This document shows, one piece after another, positions 24,480 to 34,700 of a stretch of DNA of 64,000 nucleotides (the first letter of the stretch is position 1; the number at the start of each line of letters is the position of its first letter). A model generated the notes under the pieces. The model made no database searches, was not told the origin of the DNA, and worked only from the letters and a program-made list of their open reading frames with translations. The stretch spans positions 9,723,974-9,787,973 of the forward strand of contig NC_065536.1 in the NCBI RefSeq assembly GCF_932294415.1. The letters are read 5' to 3'. Position numbers and translations under genes: made by a program. Origin of the DNA: Quercus robur (Eukaryota > Streptophyta > Magnoliopsida > Fagales > Fagaceae).

Positions 24480-24900
24480 GGACATTAAATTTTCACATGT
24501 CTACATGCTTTGATGATTAAATGCTCACATGCGCACACACTTGGATGATGATATGTTTATGCTTGGATGTTTACATGCTCGTGCACTCACATGCTTTGAT
24601 GATCGCGCTTAAATGCTCTGGTGATTGGATAGTAAGTTGTATGCGTGCTCGGATGCACATGTTCATATGTTCACATGCTTGAATGCACACATGCTCACAT
24701 GCTTCCATGTTCTTCTGCTCACATCTTTGGATGTTTACATGCTTGCACGTTCACATGCTCACATATCTGGATGCTTCCATGTCTACATGCTTGGACATCT
24801 TGTACTCACATGTTTGGATGTATGCATGCTTACATGTTCACATGCTCCTATGCTCACATGATTGAATGTGTATATGCTTATACATTCCTTTGACCTTCAC
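24480..24900 (+). repeat. Degenerate minisatellite of ACATGCTTGGATG-type units
   Basis: About 400 bases made of short imperfect repeats built from ACATGCT, TTGGATG and CTCACATG words. They occur at roughly 12- or 24-base spacing, gradually diverged. The array keeps three overlapping reading frames open by base composition alone, giving Cys/His/Met-rich translations that are not genes. Confidence 0.8.
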
Positions 24901-25450
24901 AAGATTGATTGCCTTTCACATTATCCTTTTTCTGCCTTCTGTTTTATCTTGACTCACATGACCTGTAGATGAACTCTAGGGCTTTGAGGCATCTGTTTGT
25001 TCACACAAGTTCATTAGGTAGATCTCATTCGACCATTATCCAGTAACGATATATGAAGGCTAGCTACAGTTGGGTAGGCTTGGGGTGCCTAACCTCTTCC
25101 CATTCTATATCCTAACTCCAGACTTAGTTTGGTAGGTAGACCTTCATGAGTCATGTTTTGGTTTCCGGACCTATAAACAAGTAGCAACTCCTCTGTCTCT
25201 TTTTAAGAGGCTTTGCGTACTCCTAAGCTTGTGCTAACTTTAAGTCTAAAACCGTTTTTAAGGAGATTAAGTATCGCGTACCCCGCCTTTGCAAGAAAGA
25301 ATCGACATATTGATGTGTCATAAATGAGGGTGACTAATAGAGGTCGTGATTTGGTAGTTATGTGAAGTTCATGGAGTAAATTGGCCAAAATAATAGTTCA
25401 ACGGGTGTCTGGACCACTACCTTAATGTTCGGGGGGGGGGGGGGTGTTAG

Positions 25451-26734
25451 AGAATTTTTTCCTTTTTATTTGTATATGGAATTGTATATTCTACCATTTA
25501 AATGACACACGATGTAGAAATATTCTAATATAAAATTTTTAAATATTAAATATAATCTAAATTTAATTAAAAATATATTAGAATAATGATGCATTAAATT
25601 CTTAGATCTATAAAACTTAAGTTGTACAAAATTAAAAGGTCAACCAAATATGAAATGTCTTTGGTTTTATATGTATTATATATTATAGATTATAAATAAG
25701 TAACATTTCAATGTTGAGAATGACAATCCATTGGCTTATCGCCTTGACAATACAGTGGCCACTTTAAGAAGCACATAAACAATTAAAAATGCATGTCACT
25801 CACGGAAGAACTAAGGAGCTCCATTAACTGATAAGATATGATATGGTTTTCCAAATATGATGTCAAATTTTTTTTTTTTTTTTTTTTTAATGCTCTAATC
25901 TACTAGAAAAAGGGTTGGCTGAATTACTAATTAGTCGGACTAATTAGTAATTACAAATAAATTTGAAATTAAAGAGAGAACGCTAAAAATATTCTATCTT
26001 GAAAGAAAAAATTTGCAGGATTTTTCTCTCATTCTTGAGTGATGATTAGAACGAATCAACGAAATGAGTAAATCATAAAGGAGTGGAATCAAAATATAAA
26101 GAAATACTAAGATTTGAAGGGAAATTGTTAATCAAATTCTATCTCAATTAAATTTGATTAACACTTTGCATAAATATGGTAACAAATAAATTTAGAGTTG
26201 AAAGATATAATTTTTAATTTTTCCCATTTTTGAATAGTTAATAAAGGGAGCTGAATAGCCAACAGAAAATAGCAAGGTGGGATGACTGAGAAATTAAATA
26301 AAAAAGGATGCCTTAATTAAGGTATTAAGGGAGGGAGAGAGAGATTTGTCTTTATATATATATATATATATATATTAGGTGGCAGACCCATATTTTTAGG
26401 AGTTTGATTAGAAGAATTACAATTAATGGTCATAAAATAAAATTTAAACTTGACATAATTAGCCGACGCCCATCATTTATAAGGTAGTTTTTTTTTTTTT
26501 TTTTTCATTAACCCATTATTTTAGCAGTTATTTTTTTTCTTAATTATGAATTATTTTTAGAAATATTTTAATTTAGAATTTAGGAGTCCAATCATTGTGT
26601 TCTTAAATAAAATTTCATTTCCTTATAAAGTGAGAACCTTCGATGTAAAGTTAATGCACAACCTAAGTCATTTCAACTTTCACTTATATATAAGCTGTGG
26701 TGTATTTTTGAACACATAATCAAAGAGTGGGAGA
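25451..26734. other. A+T-rich spacer
   Basis: No gene seen. It contains a run of T near 25868-25888, a (TA)n microsatellite near 26353-26375, and another T run near 26486. The last 60 bases hold a TATATATAAGC element (about 26685-26695) that would serve as the promoter of the aspartic protease locus. Confidence 0.5.
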
Positions 26735-28116
26735 ATGTATACTAGAAACTTTTTTGATGTACCAATTGTATTTTGTTTCTTATTGACCTAGCTCATTTTC
26801 ATGCTTACTTATCTTGGAGCCAATGGCTTTAGCATCAAGCTCATCCCAAGACACTCTATTGATTCAATGCTCTTTCCAAAAAATCTAAGCCTACTAGAAA
26901 AACACTTCAGAATTGCTAAGCTTTCTAAAGCTCGAGCTCTGCATTTCGAATCCATGGGTTTTGTAGATGCGATCAACTCAACAAAGCAAGGCATTGAAGC
27001 GCTACAACCTAAGATAGAGTATTCCTTGGGAAATTTTTATATAGCTCAAATGAACATTGGCACACCACCATACTCTGCATTATTGCTATTGGATACTGGT
27101 ACCAATAATACATGGGTTCAAAGCTGCTAAGTGCGCCATATGTTTCCCCTTAAAATATGAAGGTTTCGATTACCGTTAAGTCTGAAACATACTATGCTGC
27201 AGCTTGTAAACATCCCCTTTGTGTTCCCAAAATATGTAAAAATAACATGTGCCTTTATGAGTCCGTATATATTAATCGATTCAGTTCCACTAAGGGTATT
27301 CTTTCGATTGACACATTCACATTCCCTTCCAATGAGGAATCTGTAAGCTTCCCAGATTTAGTTTTTGGTATGGGCTATGAAAATCAAAATATTAAATTTA
27401 GTCAAAAAATGGGAGGTGAGAATGTAATAGCAGGAATTTTGGGTATGGGATCAGGAAGACGATCAATCCTAAGCCAACAACAGTCGGTGACCAACCTACG
27501 TTTCTCATATTGCCTTCCTTCATGGAACAATGAAGCGGGAACCTACACATATTTACGTTTTGGCGATGATGCACAAATTAGTGGAAATACTCAAACAATG
27601 GTACAATCGATACCAATGTTACCCAATGTAAATAGATACTTTGTGACAGCGTTGAGTATTTTCATGAATGAAGTGCTGCTTCCAATAGATGTAACTGTGT
27701 TTCGATTGAGAGCTGATCGTACTTATGGATTTGTTATTGATTCAGGAAGTGGAGCAACTTTTCTTGTTCCGCAAGCATATAACGTTATCAAAGAAGAGAT
27801 GATTAAATACTTCTTGGCATATAACTGGCATCCCATGGAGATATCAGGCCTAGTACCATATGACCTTTGTTATAATGTCATACCAAGTGGAGATCAAAAA
27901 TTACCAACATTAAAAATTCGTTTTATTGGAGCAGACCTTGATCTAGATTCTAAACGAATCTTCGAGGTAATTGACAATATGTTGTGCATGATTATCATGC
28001 CTATTGAGCGAGGACCAAGTCTTCTAGGGGCGTTTCAACAAGTAGATTATCGATTCTTGTTTGATGTTAAAGCCTCTTTATTGTCGTTTGTCCCTGAGAA
28101 ATGTCAATTTAATTAG
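26735..28116 (+). pseudogene. Nepenthesin-like A1 aspartic protease, broken
   Basis: Intronless relative of the plant secreted aspartic proteases (CDR1/nepenthesin group). Seen: a hydrophobic N-terminus from the ATG at 26735, a propeptide, the first active-site block LLLDTGTNNTWVQ, Cys-containing insert sequence (CKHPLCVPKICKNNMC), the second active-site block FVIDSGSGATFLVP, and the terminal LLGAFQQVDYRFLFDV. Both catalytic Asp residues remain. Breaks: an in-frame TAG at 26789 inside the signal peptide, a reading-frame change just after the first active site (about 27125) and another near 27175 where the frame of the long 3' part takes over. The downstream 319 codons are open, so decay is recent. 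A shorter start at 26801 would remove the signal peptide and still meet the frame changes. Confidence 0.85.
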
Positions 28117-28795
28117 AAGGAAAAAAAAATTGAATAAAAAAACTCAGGAAAGTTTAGTAGACATTGTAATTTCATTTTTCTTTGTAAGGGGTGGGGCTAT
28201 TATCTTAAGTGTCAAATTTTTAGCAATGTTATTAATTTTGGTTTTATTCCGACTGGAATATCTTGTACCGGCATGCAATTTGGTATAGTAATACCACTTG
28301 TTCCACCTCGAGCCAAATTCCAGCCAATTTCGAGGCGTTCCGGCCATTCTAGTCAATTTCGGCCGCTATCAGTTTTTAGCTTAAAAAAAGAAAAAAGAAA
28401 AACACTTTACAAACCCATCAATCTCAGGTCACCACCATGTCTGGTTGCCGGTTTCCTGAATGAACTCAACCCTCTTCTTATTCTCCGCTTTGTATCCACC
28501 GATGAGTGGTGTTTACTTTTTTATTTTATGTTGTCCTCTAGAGTCTAGCTTTGTTGTCCTCTTTTATTTGATTTCAAGTTTCAACTTTCATTGGTTATAA
28601 AAAAAAAAAAGGTTTCAACTTTCATTTGCTTCCTCTAGTGTGAGCCACGTGAAGGAAAGTAAAAAAAAAAAAAAAAAATCCACAATAATTGTCAGACCTA
28701 TTAATTTTATTTCCTCTCAATAAGTTTCTATTTTTATTTTCCCTATTATCCAGGTACAATGGTACATGTTAATTTTATTTATTCTAAAAAAAAAG
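28117..28795. other. Spacer with a dispersed repeat fragment
   Basis: No gene. The stretch 28235-28425 is unusually GC-rich (GGAATATCTTGTACC, TTCGGCCGCTATCAG). It resembles sequence inside the hAT element at 5795-5860, and the reverse of 6180-6250, so it is probably part of an unnamed dispersed repeat. Confidence 0.45.
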
Positions 28796-29165
28796 ATATT
28801 ATTATATATACTGTTATTTAAGAGGTTTCTTTTATTTGAAATTCTCAAATTTTAAATTTACAAGTTTGTAAAACTTAAATGGTAGGGTTACACATGTAAA
28901 AAAAAGCCACATTCAAACCCACGTTAAAATTTTCCCTTAAAAAAACCCGCATTCAAATTTATCAAAAAAAAAAATACCACTTTCAAATCTATAACAAAAG
29001 TGTTGGACAACTACTTTGCTAAAAAAAAAAACTGAAAGTTAAAAACAAATCTAAAAAATTTCAAATACAATGTCCTAACCCAACCCGTTTAGATTCTTTA
29101 AAAAAAAAAGAATGTTATCTTTGATTAACCTCTGAGCGCACGCTCAAGTGTGTGCTAAGAGACTT
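28796..29165 (+). mobile_element. Possible short Helitron-like element
   Basis: The left end (TATATACTGTTATTTAAGAGG) resembles the 5' end of the Helitron at 22232. The right end holds a GC-rich hairpin (AGCGCAC, loop, GTGTGTGCT) of the type found near Helitron 3' ends. The terminal TC and CTRR are not clean, so this is a weak call. Confidence 0.35.
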
Positions 29166-29263
29166 TTCTATTTGTTTGGGTAAAGATTAATGATTCACAT
29201 TTATTATAATTTGGGATAATAACATTTTTCGATTACAAAAATATCTAGGGGTGTGATGAGTGT

Positions 29264-29924
29264 TAGGGATGGCAATAGAGCGGGGTCGAAGAATGGGGTC
29301 TTCGTCCCCGCCCTGCATGGTTTTGTTTTGCCCCATCCCCGCCCCGCCTCGCATAACGGGAAATACTTTCTCACCCCATCCCCGCTCCTTGGGGCCCCGC
29401 GAAGCCCCGTCCCGTCCCGTAAAACTCTACTTTTTGTTAATTTGCCCTACAACTAGTACAATTTTTTTAATGAAACTTATTTCATTAATAAAAATATACT
29501 TAAAATTACAAATTTATCCCATCAAATCAAATCAATTTTTAGAAAAAATTGAATAATATATCCAAGTGTTTAACAAGACAATCATAAAAATAAAATAAAA
29601 ATTTCATATTATAACACATAACAAAATAAAGACAGAGAATCACATTGGGTAGAATAAAATATGCTAATATTAATATGTTTGTTTAAATAGTAGGGTTTTA
29701 GGGTATGCAAAATTTACAATTATAACCCTTAATAATGTGGGGCGGGGCGGGGACGGGGAGGGGCGGGTTTAAAAAGTCTAAACCCATCCTTGCCCCGTCT
29801 CGTGGTGCGGGGCTAAAATCTTGCCCCATCCCCGTCCCACTGCCTTTGCGGGATGGGGAAAACCCACGCAGGGCAAAGCGGGGAGGGGTGGGTTAAGCGG
29901 GGCGGGAAAAAATTGCCATCCCTA
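29264..29924. mobile_element. GC-rich non-autonomous hAT element
   Basis: Ends TAGGGATGGCAAT and ATTGCCATCCCTA are perfect inverted repeats, flanked exactly by the 8-mer ATGAGTGT (29256-29263 and 29925-29932). Blocks of GGGGCGGGG and its complement line both ends, making strong inverted GC-rich arms around an A+T-rich centre in a very A+T-rich region. No transposase is encoded. Open frames at 29253-29556 are translations of the GC-rich arm. Confidence 0.88.
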
Positions 29925-29932
29925 ATGAGTGT

Positions 29933-31140
29933 TATTTGTGGGTGAAATAATTTTACTTTACACCTAAATTTTTTTGTGATTGATAAATGTAGTAATCCCA
30001 AAATGAATATACTCACACACAAACTAATGATTAAAATATTATTTTGAAATTCAGTTTTTTGGTTCTAGCTTCATCATATCACTCCCGGCTATATTAATAA
30101 TTGACAAATGTGAAATACCACTAAACAAATGCAAAAAACCCAAATTTAGATGAACGAAAATTTATAGAGTTAATATCATTCATTTTTTGTTTTTCTACTA
30201 ATTTGATAGCTAATTGTTTAATTTTAGAAATAGTAATATAAAAAGATTTAGAATAGCAAGTAGCAATCTAGAGAACCAATAAAAACATGAAAGCGAAAAA
30301 AGATTATAGAAATTCACAGGTCTATTTACAAAATTTAACTATTGGAACCTGATATCCTTTAAAAATAAAAAAAAAAAAAGAAAAAAGAAAAACTTAAAGA
30401 GACACACTTCTCTGCAAATTGCTTGATCTCCACAGCCTGTGAGTTGCTGCCCCAAAATAGAGACCCATGAGAGAGTTAGAGAAAATCAATTTTATGCTTC
30501 TCTATATATATTTAAAAAAAAAAAAAAATACATGAACGTCAAAGGGAATTTAGAGGCTACATTTGATAGTTAATTGTTTAATTTTAGAAATAATAAAATA
30601 ATTAGATTTAGAATTTGTATACCAAAATTAAAACTTGAAGTTTCTACTTAATGCATGTGTTATTAATCTTTTTCTTCATTGGGGAAATTTTGCAGTAACT
30701 TTTTCTCAGCCACGTTTGAAACTCATGTTGTTCTCCATTGACATAAGCACAACATAGAACAAACTCATAAAGTCAACAGTATTTGCTTATTAGCGATATT
30801 CTACCCACCCATATATTTCATGGCGTATGACGAAAAATATAAGTGTTACACATTCATATTGACAAATACAGGCATGATTAGGCAATTAATTTCACAAAAC
30901 AAAGAATCAATTAGGAGTTGTGTATGATTGTAGCTAGGCGGTTTTAACTGCTTCTCTTTCCCGAACCCACGTAATCAAGCAACACCAAACCAAGATGCTT
31001 TGGCCTTTATGAAATCCACTAAATAAGTCACTTTGCATTTATAGAAGAAAAAAAAATGGTTAAAACGGTTTTTTTTTGGAACATTGAAATGTATACCTGG
31101 TTTAGAAAGTATTGACCTTTGAAAAAAGAAAAGAAAAAAG
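29933..31140. other. Spacer with short direct repeats
   Basis: No gene. A segment near 30208-30260 recurs near 30567-30620 (both contain TAATTGTTTAATTTTAGAAA). A phrase near 30300 (AATTCACAGGTCTATT) recurs near 31895, hinting at an unrecognised dispersed repeat. Confidence 0.4.
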
Positions 31141-31173
31141 CAGCCTCTGAGCTCACGTGTGCTCAAAGGCTAG
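31141..31173 (+). mobile_element. Helitron-like 3' terminus
   Basis: A hairpin-forming GAGCTCACGTGTGCTC is followed by AAAGGCTAG and then T, the CTAG-T form of a Helitron 3' end. The matching 5' end was not found with confidence; a TCTATATATATTT candidate near 30500 would give an element of about 0.67 kb. Confidence 0.4.
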
Positions 31174-32087
31174 TTCTTTATAAAGATGCATTTTCCCAAC
31201 TTTTTTAGGAAGCCTAACAATTTATTTATGCCATAAACCAATTGATATTCTAAAAAATTTTAACTTTATAAACTTTTCTTGATGAATCATGTGTATAAAA
31301 ATTAAATGAATAGAGATGGAGCAAGTTGATTTTGAAGGCTAAATCTCTTACTATTGATGATGCTGAAATTTCAAATTATAGGTCTATATCCAATGAAACA
31401 GGAAGTCAAACTAAGAGTTTAAGAAAGATTACCAAATGTCTTCGAATTTAGAATCATTCTTGTTTGTAAGTCACACAGGCAGCGGTGCCTGGATTTTGGA
31501 TTCCAATGAGAAAGAAATAGTTCATACTATTGGCCTAGACGGCAAAAAATGCTAACTTGGCTGACTACAACCAGTATGGTGGAAGAATTAATAAAACAGC
31601 ATCTGCAGGGCATATATTTCATGCATAAAAGTTTAGATAGTTCACAAATATGTTCTACTGAGGTTATAGAAGTCACCAAACTGTGACATAATAGACTGAA
31701 GTGCTCACTAAATTCATTAGGAAACAAAGATAAATATGAGTATTTAAATTTAATTTAATTTCCAGTTTCATTCCTTACGTTAAAATGTACAAAAGTTCAA
31801 ATATAACCATCTGACAAAAATCGAAATGATCAAATCCAATCAATATAATAGGTACAGAAATCTAAACAACGTAACAAGGAGGAAACAAATGATAGAAATC
31901 CACAGGTCTATTCAAATCCAATCAAAATTTACCTGTTTATGCTTATCCACACGTCAAATTCAATGAAATCTAGAGGCTAGACAAAATTTGCTGAATAGTC
32001 CCTGTAGACATCAAAATTTTATGATGCATTCATAGACATCTGATTGATCATGATCGTGTATTTTTTTTTATTAAATTAAGTTATAAT
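31174..32087. other. Spacer, no gene seen
   Basis: A+T-rich sequence with no domain-bearing open frame and no clear element ends. Confidence 0.4.
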
Positions 32088-32762
32088 TGATGATGTGGAC
32101 AGTCAGCAAATGAATTTGAGTCACGTGGCAACATCAAATGAAGAAGGTCAAGTGGCAACTTCAGAAGAAAAGACTCATATGGAATGTTCTCATAAAATGC
32201 AAGACCAAAATTAAAGTCAAATTTGTATTTAAATTTAAAATTTGTAATTAACTCTCAATAAATGTTGAGAAAAAAAAATTCTAAATCAAAGACCATTGAG
32301 TTGCTTATAAATAGAGGCTTCTCATATGAAAAAAGGGGGAAAACTTAGAGTGAAAAACCCTACTGACACTTTGCCAAAATAGAGGATCATCTCTAAGTCC
32401 AAAAGAGTGCCCTTGCTCCCTCAAAATCAAGGCTCATTTCTACTTCTTCAAATCAAAGTAGAGATTTTCCTTCAATTAAGTTCGAGATCAAGCCAACGGC
32501 CCTCAACTTCAAATCAAAACTCAAGTATATCCAATCACACATCCAACTTGGAGACATCAAAGTACGATTCAAGATCAAATTTCATAGCCCTTCAGATCGT
32601 AAAGTTACTTGGAGATTAAATCAGAGGAGTTTTATTGTATTCTTTCTTTGTAAAGAGTTATACAGAGAATTGTACTCACATATATACAAATCAATAAAAT
32701 TGATAATTTGTATGCCTATTTCGTGATTGTGTGATTCTTCTTTTACGAAAATTGTATGTACA
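32088..32762 (+). mobile_element. LTR-like segment, fossil
   Basis: Has the order of an LTR: a TATA box (CTTATAAATAGAGGC, about 32307), a transcribed leader, then a polyadenylation-like AATCAATAAAATTG near 32690, ending near ATTGTATGTACA. The gag remnant lies downstream on the same strand, so this may be the 5' LTR of that element. The left edge is approximate and no second copy lies in the window. Confidence 0.45.
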
Positions 32763-32804
32763 GTACCATTTTAGAAATTTTTTGGTGAATAGCATGCTAC
32801 TGAG

Positions 32805-32971
32805 GTTAATTAGTTAAGTAAACTGTTTTTGGAACTTGAGTTTGACAAACTCAAGTTCCAAGCAATATGCACCAATACTAATTGGAACTCGAGTTTGTCG
32901 AACTCGAGTTCCAACCCAAACTTGAGTTTGACAAACTCAAGTTCCAAAAACAGTCTACTTAACTAATTAAC
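32805..32971. repeat. Array of three near-perfect palindromes in a larger inverted repeat
   Basis: Units at 32831-32859, 32884-32912 and about 32918-32945 are each palindromes of about 28-29 bases built on GGAACTYGAGTT / AACTCRAGTTCC. The whole is bracketed by arms starting GTTAATTAGTTAAGTA (32805) and ending TACTTAACTAATTAAC (32971), which pair almost perfectly. It lies between the LTR-like segment and the gag remnant. Not a known terminator or tRNA. Confidence 0.85.
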
Positions 32972-33388
32972 TTTGTCCATATGCTACTTTCCTAAATTTT
33001 TTTTTTCTTCTAAAAATATGCTATTTGGCAAATTTTGCCCTATAGGCTACATTGAAAGAGAGGATCGAACTCTCATTCTCTTGGATGGTTTTCATTCTTG
33101 GGTCAGAGAATATCGGGTATCATCACTATTATTAATAATGCCTATAGCAAAACAACTACACCAAAACACAATAAGACCTAGAAATTAATATAGTCGAACT
33201 GTAAAAAGGAGAGTTTCTAATTGAAATAGTGACCTTTTATGATTCTTCGTCTCACATCTAGGTCCATTGTCGCTCCCAGTAAAATCCATGAACATCGTTC
33301 TCTACTTGTAGCTACATTATAACCTTACATAATGTATTTTTGACATTTTTTGAAACCATAACTAATTTTCTGAACTATCTTAATATAC

Positions 33389-33390
<2 letters not shown>

Positions 33391-33431
<41 letters not shown>

Positions 33432-33442
33432 TAAACACACAT
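33391..33442. repeat. Compound microsatellite
   Basis: CATA repeats pass into (TA)n and then (CA)n; no coding content. Confidence 0.85.
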
Positions 33443-33459
33443 ATATGTTTGAGTTGGGC

Positions 33460-34700
33460 CCTTACATCAACAGAATGTCATTGTGGTGAAAGCCCATTAA
33501 TGATTCAGACCCACCTGAAGAGACAGTATGCAAAGCAGGTCAGCAAGCCCAGGTTCTTATTTGTTGATTATATAGTGAAAAAAAAAGATGGTAATATTAG
33601 AAGCACCTATCTTTTATGGATGTCCAAATCCATAATTGGTTAGATTATGCGGACAAATTCTTTGATCAAATAGGTTTGTCAAATGCTAAGAAGATTAGGT
33701 TTGCCAAGATGAAATTAATAAGTAGAGCAAGGGAATATTGGTACAGTATTTGAGAATATTGTCTAGGAAGGCGTAAGCTTGTCATAACTAATTGGGATGA
33801 AATGAAACAAAAACTTAGAGAGAAATATGTTCCCCAATCCTATCAAGAGAAATATTTGTCCCAATCCTATTAGAGTGACCTTTTTTTGTTCCCAGAGCTA
33901 CGTTCATCCATCACTGAAAATACCTACTAAAAGACTTCCAAGACTTATCCACAAAGATCAAGTCTCACTTCTTCTAACCCAAAAATGGTTGGTACCAAAA
34001 TGTTGAAATAGAGGTACAAGTGCCAACATATGATGCTTCAACATTAACGAAGCAATAGCCTATTGTAGAGCCTAAACAACAAGAAGAGAGAGCTCAACAA
34101 AGAGCAAAGACTTATGGCCTGTTTGAAAGTTTGAATAATGAGGGGAAGTAGAGTAGAGGGAGGGGTTTGGAAGTTTTTTAAGGAATGAGGAGAGGAGTTT
34201 GGAGGGGTTTCAACTACATCTAAACCCTCATTTTTAATTCCCCCAAATTGGAGAGATTTGGAGGGAGAGTAGAGTAGATAAATTATTAACTAGATATATT
34301 TTCCAATTTATCCTTTTTAAATTAATAATAGACCAATGTTGCAAGTCTATTTTCAAATAGGGATAAATTTGTTTATTTTAATCATTTCCTCCTCTCCATC
34401 TTAATTTTTAAAACATCTAAACAAGGAGAAGGGCTAATTACTCCCTTCCCCTTACTAATTTTAAAAACATCCAAACAAGGTGGAGGGAAACCATTTCCCT
34501 TTACTTCCCTCTACTCTTCTCTCTTTCTAAACTTCCAAACAGGCCATTAGAGAGTGCACATAATGTGAAAGTTGAATTTGATGAAAGCGCTACTGTTCAG
34601 CCTCCATGGTACTTGGTACATGAAATGAAGATAAACATCCTGAAGAAGTAGGAAAGGTTGATACCAGGGTCAGCCCATAGACTTAGTCGTTTGGTCCTCA
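33460..34700 (+). mobile_element. Ty3-gypsy gag remnant, fossil
   Basis: Translations near 33620-33840 show the plant gypsy gag pattern (KIRFAKMKLISRAREYW and NWDEMKQKLREKYVPQSY). The region is broken in several places. It is itself interrupted by a Harbinger-type MITE at 34115-34546. Flanking sequence near 33470-33560 and 34550-34660 has the same degraded coding flavour. No pol genes are visible. Confidence 0.65.
34115..34546. mobile_element. PIF/Harbinger (Tourist-like) MITE
   Basis: The left end TGGCCTGTTTGAAAGTTT and the right end AAACTTCCAAACAGGCCA are inverted copies. TTA lies on both sides (34112-34114 and 34547-34549), the target duplication of the PIF/Harbinger superfamily. Length is 432 bp, with no coding content and purine-rich left and pyrimidine-rich right halves. 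It interrupts the gag remnant. Confidence 0.85.

Larger units (their letters stand above)
20300..25450 (+). mobile_element. Old Ty3-gypsy (Tat-like) LTR-element remnant, fossil
   Basis: A purine-rich tract (GAAAGAGGGAAAC) is followed at 21593 by TGTAGACACCCC, a start typical of long Tat-type LTRs. Two diverged copies of a GGTGCCTAA-containing block lie near 21210-21400 and 25085-25220. They resemble the 3' part of such LTRs, so at least two LTR-derived segments are present. No gag, protease, reverse transcriptase or integrase is readable. The piece is broken and old. A Helitron (22232-23237) has landed in it, and part has expanded into a minisatellite (24480-24900). Borders are approximate. 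Confidence 0.5.

Noticed and set aside
24625-24893. Three overlapping Cys/His/Met-rich open frames
   Set aside because: They are translations of one short-unit minisatellite in three frames; composition keeps them open.
29253-29556. Overlapping Pro/Arg-rich open frames
   Set aside because: They lie in the GC-rich arm of a hAT element and have no domain.
33050-33130. GAGGATCGAACTCTC suggested a reversed tRNA T-arm
   Set aside because: No acceptor stem, D-arm or anticodon arm could be placed around it.
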